Shown here: positions 35,089 to 44,199 of the stretch, piece after piece
Layout: each line of letters opens with the position of its first letter
How positions within the stretch are numbered: position 1 is the stretch's first letter
NCBI RefSeq assembly: GCF_000701505.1
Contig: NZ_JNJB01000005.1
Location: forward strand, 434,001 to 498,000
DNA length: 64,000 bases
Direction of reading: 5' to 3'
Source: Dyadobacter crusticola DSM 16708
Lineage (GTDB): Bacteria; Bacteroidota; Bacteroidia; Cytophagales; Spirosomataceae
The notes under the pieces: generated by a model
What the model was told of the DNA's origin: nothing
The model's input: the letters and a program-made list of their open reading frames with translations, nothing else
Database searches by the model: none
Program-made: the position numbers and the translations under genes

Positions 35089-35979
35089 ATGAGCATTAAA
35101 GACAAAATCACGATCGTCGTTGCAACCGATAACCACTACGCAATCCTGCTTGGCGCGTTGATCAAATCCATCGAGATGAATCACAAAACGCACGAGAAAA
35201 TTGACCTTTACATTATCGACGACGGCATTTCTGAGTCCAGCAAGAAGAAGATCCTTGCGTCCAGCAACCCCGCAATAACGACTATGTACTGGCATAAAAC
35301 GGCCAGCGTGATCCCGCCGAATGTCAAGATCCCGGTGGATAAATCGGCATTCCCGATCACTACCTATCTGCGACTTTTTGCTCCTTACATTATCCCGAAA
35401 GAGACTGAGCGTTTCCTGTACCTGGACGTGGATATGATTTTGAAAGAAGATATTTCAAAACTGTGGCACACCGACTTGCAGGACAAAATGTTTGCGGCAG
35501 TACCCGACCTGGCCAAGGTGGTAAGCAGTGAATGGGGCGGTGTTCCTAACTACAAAGAACTCGGATTCGACCCGCAAACCCCGTACTTCAATGCAGGTAT
35601 GCTGCTTGTAGACCCGATCCAGTGGCGCGCGCAGGATATTTCCAATAAAGTGATCCAATGCATTTACGACAATATTGCATCCGCCAGCTTCCCTGACCAG
35701 TATGGTTTGAATGTGGTTTTGGTAAATAAATGGGTAGTGCTCGACCAGCGCTGGAATACATTCGCAGTACTCGAAATCAAAGATCCCTGGCTGATCCATT
35801 ACCTTGATATCAAACCGATTTTCCAATCTTACAACTGCAACCCTGCCTATAAGGACGAATTTTACAAATACCTGAGAATGACGCCGTGGAAAGACCACAA
35901 GCCCGTACCAGACTGGGTGCGACTGAGCAGAAAAGCTTATAACAAATTAAGGAAAATCGTTTCGGGATATCTCAAATAG
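35089..35979 (+). CDS. Family 8 glycosyltransferase
   Basis: A 296-residue GT8 enzyme (LgtC/glycogenin-like). It begins with ITIVVATDNHYAILLGALI, has the metal-binding DxD motif in FLYLDVDMIL, and the acceptor-site segments PYFNAGMLLVDP, FPDQYGLNVVL and LIHYLDIKPI. A Lys-rich C-terminus (KAYNKLRKIVSGYLK) may bind the membrane. It transfers a hexose with retention; the sugar is unknown. Part of the plus-strand series 33935-38999. Confidence 0.9.
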   Translation: MSIKDKITIVVATDNHYAILLGALIKSIEMNHKTHEKIDLYIIDDGISESSKKKILASSNPAITTMYWHKTASVIPPNVKIPVDKSAFPITTYLRLFAPYIIPKETERFLYLDVDMILKEDISKLWHTDLQDKMFAAVPDLAKVVSSEWGGVPNYKELGFDPQTPYFNAGMLLVDPIQWRAQDISNKVIQCIYDNIASASFPDQYGLNVVLVNKWVVLDQRWNTFAVLEIKDPWLIHYLDIKPIFQSYNCNPAYKDEFYKYLRMTPWKDHKPVPDWVRLSRKAYNKLRKIVSGYLK

Positions 35980-35990
35980 AATACTTTCAG

Positions 35991-36749
35991 ATGCATAGTT
36001 TCGATGATATAACTTTACTCGTAACGCATTACAACAGGAGCACTTCACTCGAAAGGCTACTGAAATCGTTTGAGGACCTCGGCTGCCGGTTCGGGAATAT
36101 TGTTGTCTCCGACGACGGCAGTAAGCCCGAGCACATTACTTACATCAACTCGCTCAAAAGCACTTACACTTTCGAGCTGGTGACTACGCCGAAAAACCGC
36201 GGGCTTGGTAATAACATCAACAAAGGTCAGGACGCTGTTAAAACACCTTACACTTTGTATGTGCAGGAGGATTTCGTCCCTCAGGCGATTTTCCCGGACA
36301 AGCTCAGGAGTGCATTCGGTTTTATGCAGGAAAGAAAAGAGCTGGATTTTGTCCGTTTCTATGCCTATTTCAAATATCCGTATCTGAAACCCTACAAAAA
36401 CGGGTTTTCCGATATGGTGTTCAGCATCTGGAATCCGGGTTACAAGAAGTTTTATTACTACAGCGACCACCCGCATTTGCGCAGAAGCAACTTTTTTGAG
36501 CGCTTTGGCCGCTATCCCGAAGGCTTGAAAGTGGAAGTTACCGAATACCGGATGATGATGTCTGTGCTCAAAAACAAGGGTAAAGCTTTGTTTTTCGACG
36601 AATACACCACCCTTTTCGATCAGGTAAATTCTTCTGCCGAGCCTAGCACGGTTAAGCGGAATTACTGGCGGGAAACTGAGAACCCGTTTGTCACCATGTC
36701 CCGGCATTTGTACCGGCATTTAAAATTCAACTACGATTTCCTGACCTAG
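35991..36749 (+). CDS. Family 2 glycosyltransferase-like protein
   Basis: A 252-residue GT2-type protein. The N-terminal half has TLLVTHYNRSTSLERLL, VVSDDGSKP, and TPKNRGLGNNINKGQ. The usual DxD position reads VQEDFVP. The C-terminal half is poorly conserved and rich in aromatic residues. It starts 11 bases after the GT8 gene and ends 15 bases before the flippase gene, so it is part of the same transcript. Confidence 0.85.
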   Translation: MHSFDDITLLVTHYNRSTSLERLLKSFEDLGCRFGNIVVSDDGSKPEHITYINSLKSTYTFELVTTPKNRGLGNNINKGQDAVKTPYTLYVQEDFVPQAIFPDKLRSAFGFMQERKELDFVRFYAYFKYPYLKPYKNGFSDMVFSIWNPGYKKFYYYSDHPHLRRSNFFERFGRYPEGLKVEVTEYRMMMSVLKNKGKALFFDEYTTLFDQVNSSAEPSTVKRNYWRETENPFVTMSRHLYRHLKFNYDFLT

Positions 36750-36764
36750 TGTCGGCCGGTTTTT

Positions 36765-38108
36765 ATGGCTACTGAAAAGAAGGCGAACGACAAATACTGG
36801 CTTAAATCGGGCATCATCAATGTACTGCAAAACCTCACGGGCGTACTTTTCGGCTTTGGCGGGTTTTATCTCATGGTACGAATGCTCGACAAGCATTCAT
36901 TTGGCGTCTGGACGCTCTTTGCTGCTACAACCACCATTTTCGAAATGGTACGCAGCGGCTTGATACAGAATGCATTGATCAAGTATTTATCGTTTAGTGA
37001 GCCCGAAGAACACGACAAGATCCTATCCGCATCATTTGCATTAAGCGGCGGACTCACGCTGGTTTGCATCCTCGTGAACCTGCTCCTGGCGACTTACCTC
37101 GGCAGGATCTGGAACTCGCCCGACATCGTGCCGCTTTTCTGGACATATAGTGTCGTTTATCTGTTTTCGGGCATTCTGTCGCAGTTTCACTGGATGGAAC
37201 AAGCCAACTTCCGTTTCAATGGAATTTTCATTACGAACTTTCTGAAATCGGGTGTATTCTTTTGTTTTCTTGCTTTCTGCTTTTTCTTCAATGTAAAGAT
37301 CAGGCTGGTTGAGCTGGTTTATGTTCAGGCAGTTGCATTGTTCCTTGCGATTTGTCTGGAATATTACTTCGTCAAAGACCTGCTGAATTTCACATTAAAA
37401 GTTACCGGAGAATGGGTTAAGAAATTGCTCAATTATGGTAAATATGCATTTGGGACCTCTATCGGCTCCATTCTTTCAAGTACCATCGACCAGATGATGC
37501 TCGGATCGCTGCTTTCGCCGGCCGCCTCGGGTGCATTCAATATTGCAGTCCGGATTATGAACCTGGTTGATATCCCTACCAATGCAATTGCGGTCATCGT
37601 GTTTCCGCAAAGTGCGCGGAGGCTTGCCACCGACGGAGAAGCGGCGATCAAGTATTTGTATGAAAAATCGGTAGGTACCATCCTCGCGATACTCATTCCT
37701 GCGCTGCTTTTCCTGTTTTTGTTCCCTGAATTCGTGGTGAGTTTCATTGCAGGCGACAAATACACCGAAACGATCCCCATCCTGAAAGTGACCGTTTTAT
37801 ACTGTGTCCTGATCCCGTTCGGCCGGCAGTTTGGTACCATCCTGGATTCTATCGGCAAGCCAAAGATCACATTTGCACTGGTACTACTTAGCGCCACCAC
37901 CAACCTGGGACTCAACTACATACTGATCACCCGAATGGGCGTAATGGGCGCGGCGTATGCGACATTGATTTCCAATATTGTCAATTTCGCGATTTCTCAG
38001 ACGATCCTGAACCGCATTCTGCATGTAAACCTGCTGAATACATTTGTATACGCATTCAAATTTTACCCTGAGTTTTTTGCAAAGTATATTAAGCCAAGAT
38101 TTACCTGA
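36765..38108 (+). CDS. Polysaccharide flippase (Wzx-like, MATE/MOP superfamily)
   Basis: A 447-residue membrane protein with about 12-14 helices. The N-terminal pattern NVLQNLTGVLFGFGGFYLMVR, the MLGSLLSPAASGAFNIAVRI segment and the IPTNAIAVIVFPQSARRLA segment are typical of oligosaccharide flippases, which move lipid-linked repeat units to the periplasmic face. It works before the polymerase encoded at 42555 (inference from Wzx/Wzy pathways). Flanked by two GT2 genes on the same strand. Confidence 0.9.
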   Translation: MATEKKANDKYWLKSGIINVLQNLTGVLFGFGGFYLMVRMLDKHSFGVWTLFAATTTIFEMVRSGLIQNALIKYLSFSEPEEHDKILSASFALSGGLTLVCILVNLLLATYLGRIWNSPDIVPLFWTYSVVYLFSGILSQFHWMEQANFRFNGIFITNFLKSGVFFCFLAFCFFFNVKIRLVELVYVQAVALFLAICLEYYFVKDLLNFTLKVTGEWVKKLLNYGKYAFGTSIGSILSSTIDQMMLGSLLSPAASGAFNIAVRIMNLVDIPTNAIAVIVFPQSARRLATDGEAAIKYLYEKSVGTILAILIPALLFLFLFPEFVVSFIAGDKYTETIPILKVTVLYCVLIPFGRQFGTILDSIGKPKITFALVLLSATTNLGLNYILITRMGVMGAAYATLISNIVNFAISQTILNRILHVNLLNTFVYAFKFYPEFFAKYIKPRFT

Positions 38109-38147
38109 TTACTCCATTTCTCCTAACTGACTTAAAGCCGCGTTCCA

Positions 38148-38999
38148 ATGTCATTCTTTCAAAATCCGGATTGGCTAGAAAAATACAACTATCCTTATAC
38201 CGCTTTCGACCAGATCCCGGACCAGGTTTTTGCTGAAATCAACCACCGGCTCGATTCGAAGAAAGCGGCGGAGCCTCTGGTCACCATCATGATTGCGGCG
38301 TGGAATGAAGAAGTAAACCTGCTCCGCTGCGTCGCGACGCTCTCGGATATGGCGACCAAAATTCCATTCGAGATATTGGTTGTCAATAACAATTCGACTG
38401 ACAAAACGCAACAAACGATTGACAGCCTGCACGTTAGGACTGTATTCCAGGAAATACAAGGTCCAGGCCCCGCGCGCCAGCTCGGCCTGGAAAATGCACG
38501 CGGCAAGTACATCCTGCTTGCAGATGCGGATTGTTTTTACCCGAGCTCGTGGATGGACGATATGATGAATGTACTAACCCAGCCTGGCGTGGTGTGTGTG
38601 TACGGAAGATATTCTTTCATCAGCGAAGAAGGTTACTCCCGCTGGCAGCTCTCGGTGTTGGAAACGGCCAAAGATCTCATCGCTGAATACCGTCACCTGA
38701 ACCGTCCATACCTGAATACTTATGGAATCAGTATGGGATTCGTTCGTGAGCCTGCATTGAAAATAGGTTTCGTAATGAAGAATGTCCGGGGTGAAGATGG
38801 CCGACTCGCTTATGCCTTAATGAATTACGGTAAAATCAGGCAGGTAAAAGCCAACCGTTCACGTGCCTGGACCGGCGCAAGAACCCTGAAACGAGACGGC
38901 AGCTTTTTGAGTCTCTTTACCAAAAGAGTTGTCAAAGAGATCAAGGGATTGTTCTTCAACCTGCATTCAAAAGCACCGAAAGAAATCGAGAAATTATAG
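38148..38999 (+). CDS. Family 2 glycosyltransferase
   Basis: A 283-residue GT2 enzyme. It has VTIMIAAWNEEVNLLRCV, VVNNNSTDKTQQTI, GPGPARQLGLENARGKYI and the metal site LLADADCFYP. The QEIQGPGPARQLGLENA pattern is common in GT2 proteins of exopolysaccharide loci. The C-terminus has a basic segment. Last gene of the plus-strand series; the next gene is convergent. Confidence 0.88.
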   Translation: MSFFQNPDWLEKYNYPYTAFDQIPDQVFAEINHRLDSKKAAEPLVTIMIAAWNEEVNLLRCVATLSDMATKIPFEILVVNNNSTDKTQQTIDSLHVRTVFQEIQGPGPARQLGLENARGKYILLADADCFYPSSWMDDMMNVLTQPGVVCVYGRYSFISEEGYSRWQLSVLETAKDLIAEYRHLNRPYLNTYGISMGFVREPALKIGFVMKNVRGEDGRLAYALMNYGKIRQVKANRSRAWTGARTLKRDGSFLSLFTKRVVKEIKGLFFNLHSKAPKEIEKL

Positions 39000-39004
39000 C
39001 TGAT

Positions 39005-40210
39005 CTACTTTTTGGCAAGTTCCGCGGCAAGTAGTTCCGAAATCTGAGCAACGCGCTTTTCCCAGGTATTGTCCGCAGCAACCTGAATGCGCTCCCGTCT
39101 TTTTTCCTCACTATCACTAATCAGGGCTTCATTTATAGCACTTGAAAACGCAGCCGCGTTTGAGCAAAACGCTACCGAATCTTTTGTAAATTCCTTTAAA
39201 TCATCATTGAAGTTAATGGATACCAGGGGCTTACCTGCTCCCAGGTACTCAAACAATTTCAATGGGAAAATGGTAGCACTCACTTCATCCCGCTTGAAAG
39301 GCAACAACGCTACATCAAATCCCTTGATAACCGCAGGCATTTCAGAATAGGGTACACTGCCGGTAAAATGAACATTAGCCGCATTGAAAAACCATTCCGG
39401 TATGTACGATTTATCCATTGGCCCTACAAACACGAAGCTCTTATCCGCATTCATTTTGATCACTTCTTCAAGCATTACATAGTCCATTCGCCGCTCGATG
39501 TTCCCGAAGTAGCCAATCACAGGCTTTTTAATATCCTTCAAAACAGATGCAACGGGCAATGCAGGATCAAGCGCCTTCTGACTGTGCGTTACATCGGCTG
39601 CATTAGGAACAAAGTAGGTATTCGCGTTCAGCTTTTTACTTTGATTATAAAGCTGGCGTGCGGTACAAAACACAATATCACTTTTGCGAAGCAGCTGGTT
39701 CTCTGATACTTGCCCGTGACGCGCATCGAAAGGAACAATGATCGGGTCAACACAATGGTAAGCAGTTAATTTGGGACGCAGCCCGTCCATTAAGCCGGGA
39801 TAATGGAAATTGAAGGAGTTGATAAATATAAAATCCTTGATGCCATATTTCTTGATAATCCTTTTCAGCTTTTCGCGGATCAGAAGCTCATTGATTTTCA
39901 GCAAAGAACGGAATAAAATTCCCTCCGGCAAAAAGTTGATCGACAATAAAACGGGTGGAATAATAACCTTGAAATTGGGGTTTTCGGTATCGATTACTTT
40001 GTCGTCAAGAACACCGTGATACCCTTTACGTTTCTCATTTTCAGGCTCATTGCGGAGACGCATGTAATCCTTAATGGTAAACGGATGTTCTACGTAAAAG
40101 ACCTGATTATCCTTTGCCAGCATTTTGGCAATTGTATAATTTGTCGATTCGATTTTTGAATCAAACCGGGGCAATCCAAAAATGATCAGTTGTTGTCCCT
40201 CTAATTTCAT
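39005..40210 (-). CDS. Glycosyltransferase of the GT-B fold (GT4-like)
   Basis: A 401-residue protein with the two-domain GT-B layout. The C-terminal half shows VIGYFGNIERRMDY, KSFVFVGPMD, VHFTGSVPYSEMPAVIKG and the nucleotide-sugar site FPLKLFEYLGAGKPLVS. This resembles GT4/TuaH-like enzymes. I chose the ATG at 40210 over a TTG two codons upstream. It begins 11 bases after a gene of unknown glycan-related function and probably shares its transcript. Confidence 0.85.
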   Translation of the reverse strand: MKLEGQQLIIFGLPRFDSKIESTNYTIAKMLAKDNQVFYVEHPFTIKDYMRLRNEPENEKRKGYHGVLDDKVIDTENPNFKVIIPPVLLSINFLPEGILFRSLLKINELLIREKLKRIIKKYGIKDFIFINSFNFHYPGLMDGLRPKLTAYHCVDPIIVPFDARHGQVSENQLLRKSDIVFCTARQLYNQSKKLNANTYFVPNAADVTHSQKALDPALPVASVLKDIKKPVIGYFGNIERRMDYVMLEEVIKMNADKSFVFVGPMDKSYIPEWFFNAANVHFTGSVPYSEMPAVIKGFDVALLPFKRDEVSATIFPLKLFEYLGAGKPLVSINFNDDLKEFTKDSVAFCSNAAAFSSAINEALISDSEEKRRERIQVAADNTWEKRVAQISELLAAELAKK

Positions 40211-40221
40211 CGCCAATCGTT

Positions 40222-41160
40222 TCAGACAAAAAATTCATTTACATAATTCCGTACTTCTTCATCTGTTTTTGCGTGCAGGATCTTTGCACCTGAGAATTGC
40301 GGATACAGCTTTTGAAAACAACCAAAATGATGTTCCGGCCCTTTTTTGGAAAAGATCAGGTTAGTGCCTCCAAAGTAACTTGCCAAAGTCGCGGTTCCTC
40401 CGTGAATAGAAATAAACTTGCTTGCATTGGCATAAACCATATATTGTAAGTGGTTGAAGTTGTTGGCATTACCTCGGTTCTCTTTGTAAAGATCTTCCAT
40501 TAATATCACTTCCGGATGATTTTCTATAAGCCACTCATATTCCTTCAGATCATACACTTCACTGTTATCCATCGTGATCTGTTCCGGGCGCGGCCGATTG
40601 TAGATAATCGTGTATTTATCTTTAAGCAAAGTGATTATGAATTGTAAAAGCTCAATACTGTAAAAGCTCACCGGCGGACCGTCCCATTCCATATTATAGC
40701 GATTGGCGATTATCAGAATGGGCTTACTATAAACGTAAATCTCATTCTTGTAAATCTCTTTCAATGGTACAGGCAGCCACTTGGACATATTATAATCCTG
40801 GCTGTAAAGAACTCGCGGCATTTCGAAATTTTTATTGCCAGGTTCGGTCCTTACGTCAAATTCTTCGGTATGTTGTGGTGAGAAAAAGTAGAGTTCTTTG
40901 GTGTACTTGGGGGCACTTGTACTTTTCAATGTTCCATTCTTATAGTGCCAGTATGCAAATGGCAGAACAAATTGAAGTTCGCACGCAAATTCGCCCTCGA
41001 ATGAGAGTTCCTTGTATTTGGGCTTAAAAATATAATCTTTTAACAAATACTTAATCTGAACCAACTTACAAGTGTAGGTATGTCTATAAAAATACCTGAG
41101 ATCTGGCGGTAAGTTCCCGTATTTCAACAGTACAAAAAAGCTCAGTATTTTATTTAACAT
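40222..41160 (-). CDS. Putative glycosyltransferase-like protein, family not recognised
   Basis: A 312-residue protein (ATG at 41160; the frame is open to a GTG at 41223, which would add 21 residues). I do not recognise a family with confidence. The C-terminal part has ASKFISIHGGTATLASYFGG, which resembles the donor-binding turn of GT61- or GT10-type transferases, and an IIYNRPRPEQI segment. No signal peptide is clear, though the N-terminus is hydrophobic. It lies among glycosyltransferase genes, 11 bases upstream of a GT4-like gene, so a sugar-transfer role is likely but unproven. The region is more AT-rich than its neighbours, which may indicate transfer. Confidence 0.6.
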   Translation of the reverse strand: MLNKILSFFVLLKYGNLPPDLRYFYRHTYTCKLVQIKYLLKDYIFKPKYKELSFEGEFACELQFVLPFAYWHYKNGTLKSTSAPKYTKELYFFSPQHTEEFDVRTEPGNKNFEMPRVLYSQDYNMSKWLPVPLKEIYKNEIYVYSKPILIIANRYNMEWDGPPVSFYSIELLQFIITLLKDKYTIIYNRPRPEQITMDNSEVYDLKEYEWLIENHPEVILMEDLYKENRGNANNFNHLQYMVYANASKFISIHGGTATLASYFGGTNLIFSKKGPEHHFGCFQKLYPQFSGAKILHAKTDEEVRNYVNEFFV

Positions 41161-41332
41161 ATTCAGAATTCTTGATCCCTGAAAAGGTACGGAACTGGTT
41201 ACATTCTTAAAGTAAAAATACACAAGAATTGCTACCTGTTTAGCAAACCTGACCTAAAAGTGCTAAATTTAAAAGGCTGTCTATGCCAGCACACTGTTTG
41301 TTTCGGTTTCATTTGACGTTAAATTGTTTGCC

Positions 41333-42064
41333 ATGAAAAATTTTATCCGGTACCTGCTTCAAAAAACATTATCATTTGAAAATTATCTCTTCCTATTTTC
41401 CTTATACTCAATCAGAACCATCGAAGCCGGAAAGTACGAGCCGGAGTTTTTACATTTCTTAAAAATCATCAAAAAGGACGGTATCATACTGGATATCGGC
41501 GCTAACATTGGAATCACAGTTGCGCCGCTTGCAAAACGTCACCCCAACGCACAAGTTCACGCATTCGAACCCATTTCGGAAAATTATTCCGCGTTGGACC
41601 GGGTTGTCCGATTTTTGAAATTGAAGAATGTCAAACTATTCAATATTGCATTGGGCAGCGAAATGGGAACGTTGAAAATGATTATGCCGGAACGCGGCAA
41701 TTCCCGGATGCAGGGCCTGAGCAAAGCATATGAAGAAGGCGCAAATGAAACCGGGGTCGTTTACCAGGTGCCGCTGAAAAAATTGGACGATCTCTATCCT
41801 ACTGAGACCAATATCAATGCAATCAAGATTGATGTGGAGAACTTTGAACTCGAAGTATTTAAAGGATCTTTGAAAGTCTTGGAAAAGAATAAGCCAATGA
41901 TTTACTGCGAGTTATGGCAAAACGATAACCGTAGACAAGTGTTTGCTCTGCTGAGTGGATTTGGTTATAAATCGTATGTTTTCAACGAAAATAACGAATC
42001 ACTCGAACCTGTTCAGCATTCAGATTCACTGCCGGCGGGTAACTTCTTTTTTATTCATGGCTGA
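41333..42064 (+). CDS. FkbM family methyltransferase
   Basis: A 243-residue SAM-dependent methyltransferase. The SAM motif is IILDIGANIGITVAPLA, followed by HAFEPISENYSAL, and the FkbM-type segment INAIKIDVENFELEVFKGS. FkbM members methylate hydroxyl groups, often on glycans or polyketides; in a polysaccharide locus O-methylation of a sugar is the likely role. I chose the ATG at 41333 over an upstream TTG. Monocistronic by position, divergent from the minus-strand glycan genes. Confidence 0.9.
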   Translation: MKNFIRYLLQKTLSFENYLFLFSLYSIRTIEAGKYEPEFLHFLKIIKKDGIILDIGANIGITVAPLAKRHPNAQVHAFEPISENYSALDRVVRFLKLKNVKLFNIALGSEMGTLKMIMPERGNSRMQGLSKAYEEGANETGVVYQVPLKKLDDLYPTETNINAIKIDVENFELEVFKGSLKVLEKNKPMIYCELWQNDNRRQVFALLSGFGYKSYVFNENNESLEPVQHSDSLPAGNFFFIHG

Positions 42065-42131
42065 GCCGGAGAATAAATGAGGATGTATATTAGAAAACAG
42101 TAAGTGGTCTGGCAGATTGCTATAATAATGT

Positions 42132-42139
42132 TAGCTTTG
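42132..42139 (+). promoter_or_regulatory. Promoter -7 element for Hpt protein 2
   Basis: TAGCTTTG fits the TANNTTTG consensus and lies 64 bases ahead of the start codon at 42204. It stands between GTCTG (42107) and CAGAC (42156), a weak inverted repeat. A clear -33 element was not found. Confidence 0.4.
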
Positions 42140-42203
42140 TAAATAATGCTGATCACAGACCAGCAACTATTTATGATATAACCCCTCAAAAATTCAAGAA
42201 GAA

Positions 42204-42554
42204 ATGAATAGCACGCCCAACGACACCTCTCTGATTGATTTTGCTTATCTGCAGGAAATTACCGGCGGAGATGATGAATTGAAACATGAATTAATCAGCA
42301 TGTTTGAATCAGAAACGGTTATCCAACTTGATAACATCCGTGATAATTGCAAAGCAGGCAATCTTGACCTGCTGAAACAATCCATTCACAAATACAGATC
42401 CTCATTATTTTCAGTTGGGCTACTAAATACTGCTGCCAAATACAAAGAAATCGAAACTGCATTAAAAAGAAATGAAACTGTTCCCAATCTGGCAATTCAA
42501 TTAGCAGATCTGGAACTGGAATCCAATGCAGGTTTGGAACTTCTTAAATCCTGA
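42204..42554 (+). CDS. Hpt (histidine phosphotransfer) protein 2
   Basis: A 116-residue free-standing Hpt-type four-helix protein. The acceptor is probably His62 in KQSIHKYRSSLFSVGL, which corresponds to the HxLKSSS-like motif. It lacks the usual glycine after the motif in part, so the assignment is a little weaker than for Hpt protein 1. Its stop codon abuts that of the polymerase gene: the palindrome TGATCA at 42552-42557 gives both convergent genes their TGA. It may relay phosphate to the receiver protein at 49495 that heads the facing operon (inference). Confidence 0.75.
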   Translation: MNSTPNDTSLIDFAYLQEITGGDDELKHELISMFESETVIQLDNIRDNCKAGNLDLLKQSIHKYRSSLFSVGLLNTAAKYKEIETALKRNETVPNLAIQLADLELESNAGLELLKS

Positions 42555-44039
42555 TCAATTTTCCTTTAAACTTTTTGCTGTTTCCCTCTTGTCGATCAGG
42601 TAAGTGGTGTGCACAATAGCGGCTGCAATATAGAAGAGGATATTGTTTGGAAATTGTACCAAAGCTTCCTGCGGAAAATTGCCAATATTTAGCGAGAAAA
42701 TTACCAAAGTCATCGCAAGACAGTAAGTCTTCAATTCTGGATTTTTGATTCGGTAAAAATTCGTGATCCCCATCTTTAATATAGAATACATTAAAAAGCA
42801 AAAGATCAGTAATCCAATCCAGCCAAGTTCCACCGCCACACGAATATAGCCGCTGTCGGGTGGGAATGTCGCCAGAAAAGAATTAGGTGAAAACCGGGCG
42901 CCCCAGGCTCCGGTTGATCCTAGTCCGCCGCCGATCGGGTGCGTTAAAATATATGGTTGTATTTTCTTCTGATTGGCCTTCCTTACATTGAACGAAGCAT
43001 CATCAGAAGGCCGGAATGCAGTTTGAAAACGTGCAATGGTAGGATTTGAAGTTGGAATGACAATCAGGATAATGATGAAAACGGCCGCCACGCACGAGGC
43101 AAACATGATCTTTTTACTGAAATTTAGTAATGCAAAGGGAATCAGCGAAGCCGGTACAAGTACGTAAGCGCCGCGCGTTCCGGAATACAACATTGCCAGG
43201 AGAAATGCGCCTATCATCACGACCAGGATGATCTTTTTCAGCAGACTTGCTTTCGCCGATAACAATGCTACACAGATCAAGCTCGCGCCTACCATTGTAT
43301 AAGAAAAAGATACAGGGTCAGAAAAGATCGAATATTTCCGCCACGCACCATTGATATATAACAGGCTCACCTGCATCGGATCGCTCCATAAGTCAGCCAA
43401 CTCAGCCGGGGCGATGCCGATATATTCCTGTTTGAAGCCATAAATAGCACCACAAACTGCCAGTACCAGCCACGTTTTCATAATTATCCGAATTGCATTT
43501 ACAGATCTGAGGTAGTATACAAACACAAAATACATGATCGTGACAGCAGCTACCGACCGCACCGTGTACACCCAAGCGAGCCGCGACTCAGCCCAGGGAT
43601 TTGCAACCTGGATCAGATTGTAGCCGATCCAGATCAGGATCATCAGAGAAACCGGGTTCTTGAATGTACTGATATTCCAATCTCCCTTTTGTTTCAATTT
43701 GATCAGAAAGCCTACGATCAGCAGCGCTTCCAGTCCGTCCATTAGAGTTCCGAGCGGGAAATTAATACCGAGCCGCAGGATGAAAAAGAGGAAAAAACCC
43801 ATTGTAAGCAGCACAACAATGCCGAAAATCGGGTAAACCACTACTGCATAAACGGCAGGTATCGCAATCATAGCAACCAGCACCAGCAGACCGGCAACCA
43901 TTCCGCCATAAATCGTAGCAAGCCCCAACCCGATTGCAGCCAATGCAAGCAGCACCATTCCGACAGGCGTACTTACCTTGTCGATAATCGGCAAATGGAT
44001 CAAACGCCTATCTGATTCCGCTGATAATTCGTATTTCAA
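42555..44039 (-). CDS. O-antigen ligase / polysaccharide polymerase family protein
   Basis: A 494-residue integral membrane protein with about 11-12 helices of the Wzy_C/O-antigen ligase group. A large periplasmic loop lies around residues 335-400, with the typical HPIGGGLGSTGAWGARF segment and PDSGYIRVAVELGWIGLLIF behind it. Such proteins join repeat units into long chains or attach them to a carrier. It is the last gene of the operon that begins at 49884. The 47-aa gene immediately upstream ends 11 bases before its start. Confidence 0.88.
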   Translation of the reverse strand: MKYELSAESDRRLIHLPIIDKVSTPVGMVLLALAAIGLGLATIYGGMVAGLLVLVAMIAIPAVYAVVVYPIFGIVVLLTMGFFLFFILRLGINFPLGTLMDGLEALLIVGFLIKLKQKGDWNISTFKNPVSLMILIWIGYNLIQVANPWAESRLAWVYTVRSVAAVTIMYFVFVYYLRSVNAIRIIMKTWLVLAVCGAIYGFKQEYIGIAPAELADLWSDPMQVSLLYINGAWRKYSIFSDPVSFSYTMVGASLICVALLSAKASLLKKIILVVMIGAFLLAMLYSGTRGAYVLVPASLIPFALLNFSKKIMFASCVAAVFIIILIVIPTSNPTIARFQTAFRPSDDASFNVRKANQKKIQPYILTHPIGGGLGSTGAWGARFSPNSFLATFPPDSGYIRVAVELGWIGLLIFCFLMYSILKMGITNFYRIKNPELKTYCLAMTLVIFSLNIGNFPQEALVQFPNNILFYIAAAIVHTTYLIDKRETAKSLKEN

Positions 44040-44050
44040 TATCGTAACAG

Positions 44051-44194
44051 TTAGAAGAACAGGATCTTGAAAAAGAAAACAAATACGCTGACAAATGCGA
44101 TAATAAGCGCAATCGTCCGGGTCAGCGTCTGAATTTGCGTGAGCTCAGGATCGTTCGATTTTTTCTTTGTTTTTTGGGAGGGGAATACTTTCAT
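44051..44194 (-). CDS. Small single-pass membrane protein (47 aa)
   Basis: A short gene between the GT2 gene (stop at 44200) and the polymerase gene. It starts 5 bases after the former and ends 11 bases before the latter. The product begins MKVFPSQKTKKKSNDPELTQ, a Lys-rich cytosolic segment, and continues into one hydrophobic helix of about 20 residues rich in Phe, Ile and Val, ending KILFF. The tight operon spacing and clear topology support a real gene. No family is recognised. It could be an accessory subunit of the glycosyltransferase or polymerase. Confidence 0.7.
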   Translation of the reverse strand: MKVFPSQKTKKKSNDPELTQIQTLTRTIALIIAFVSVFVFFFKILFF

Positions 44195-44199
44195 TCTGC

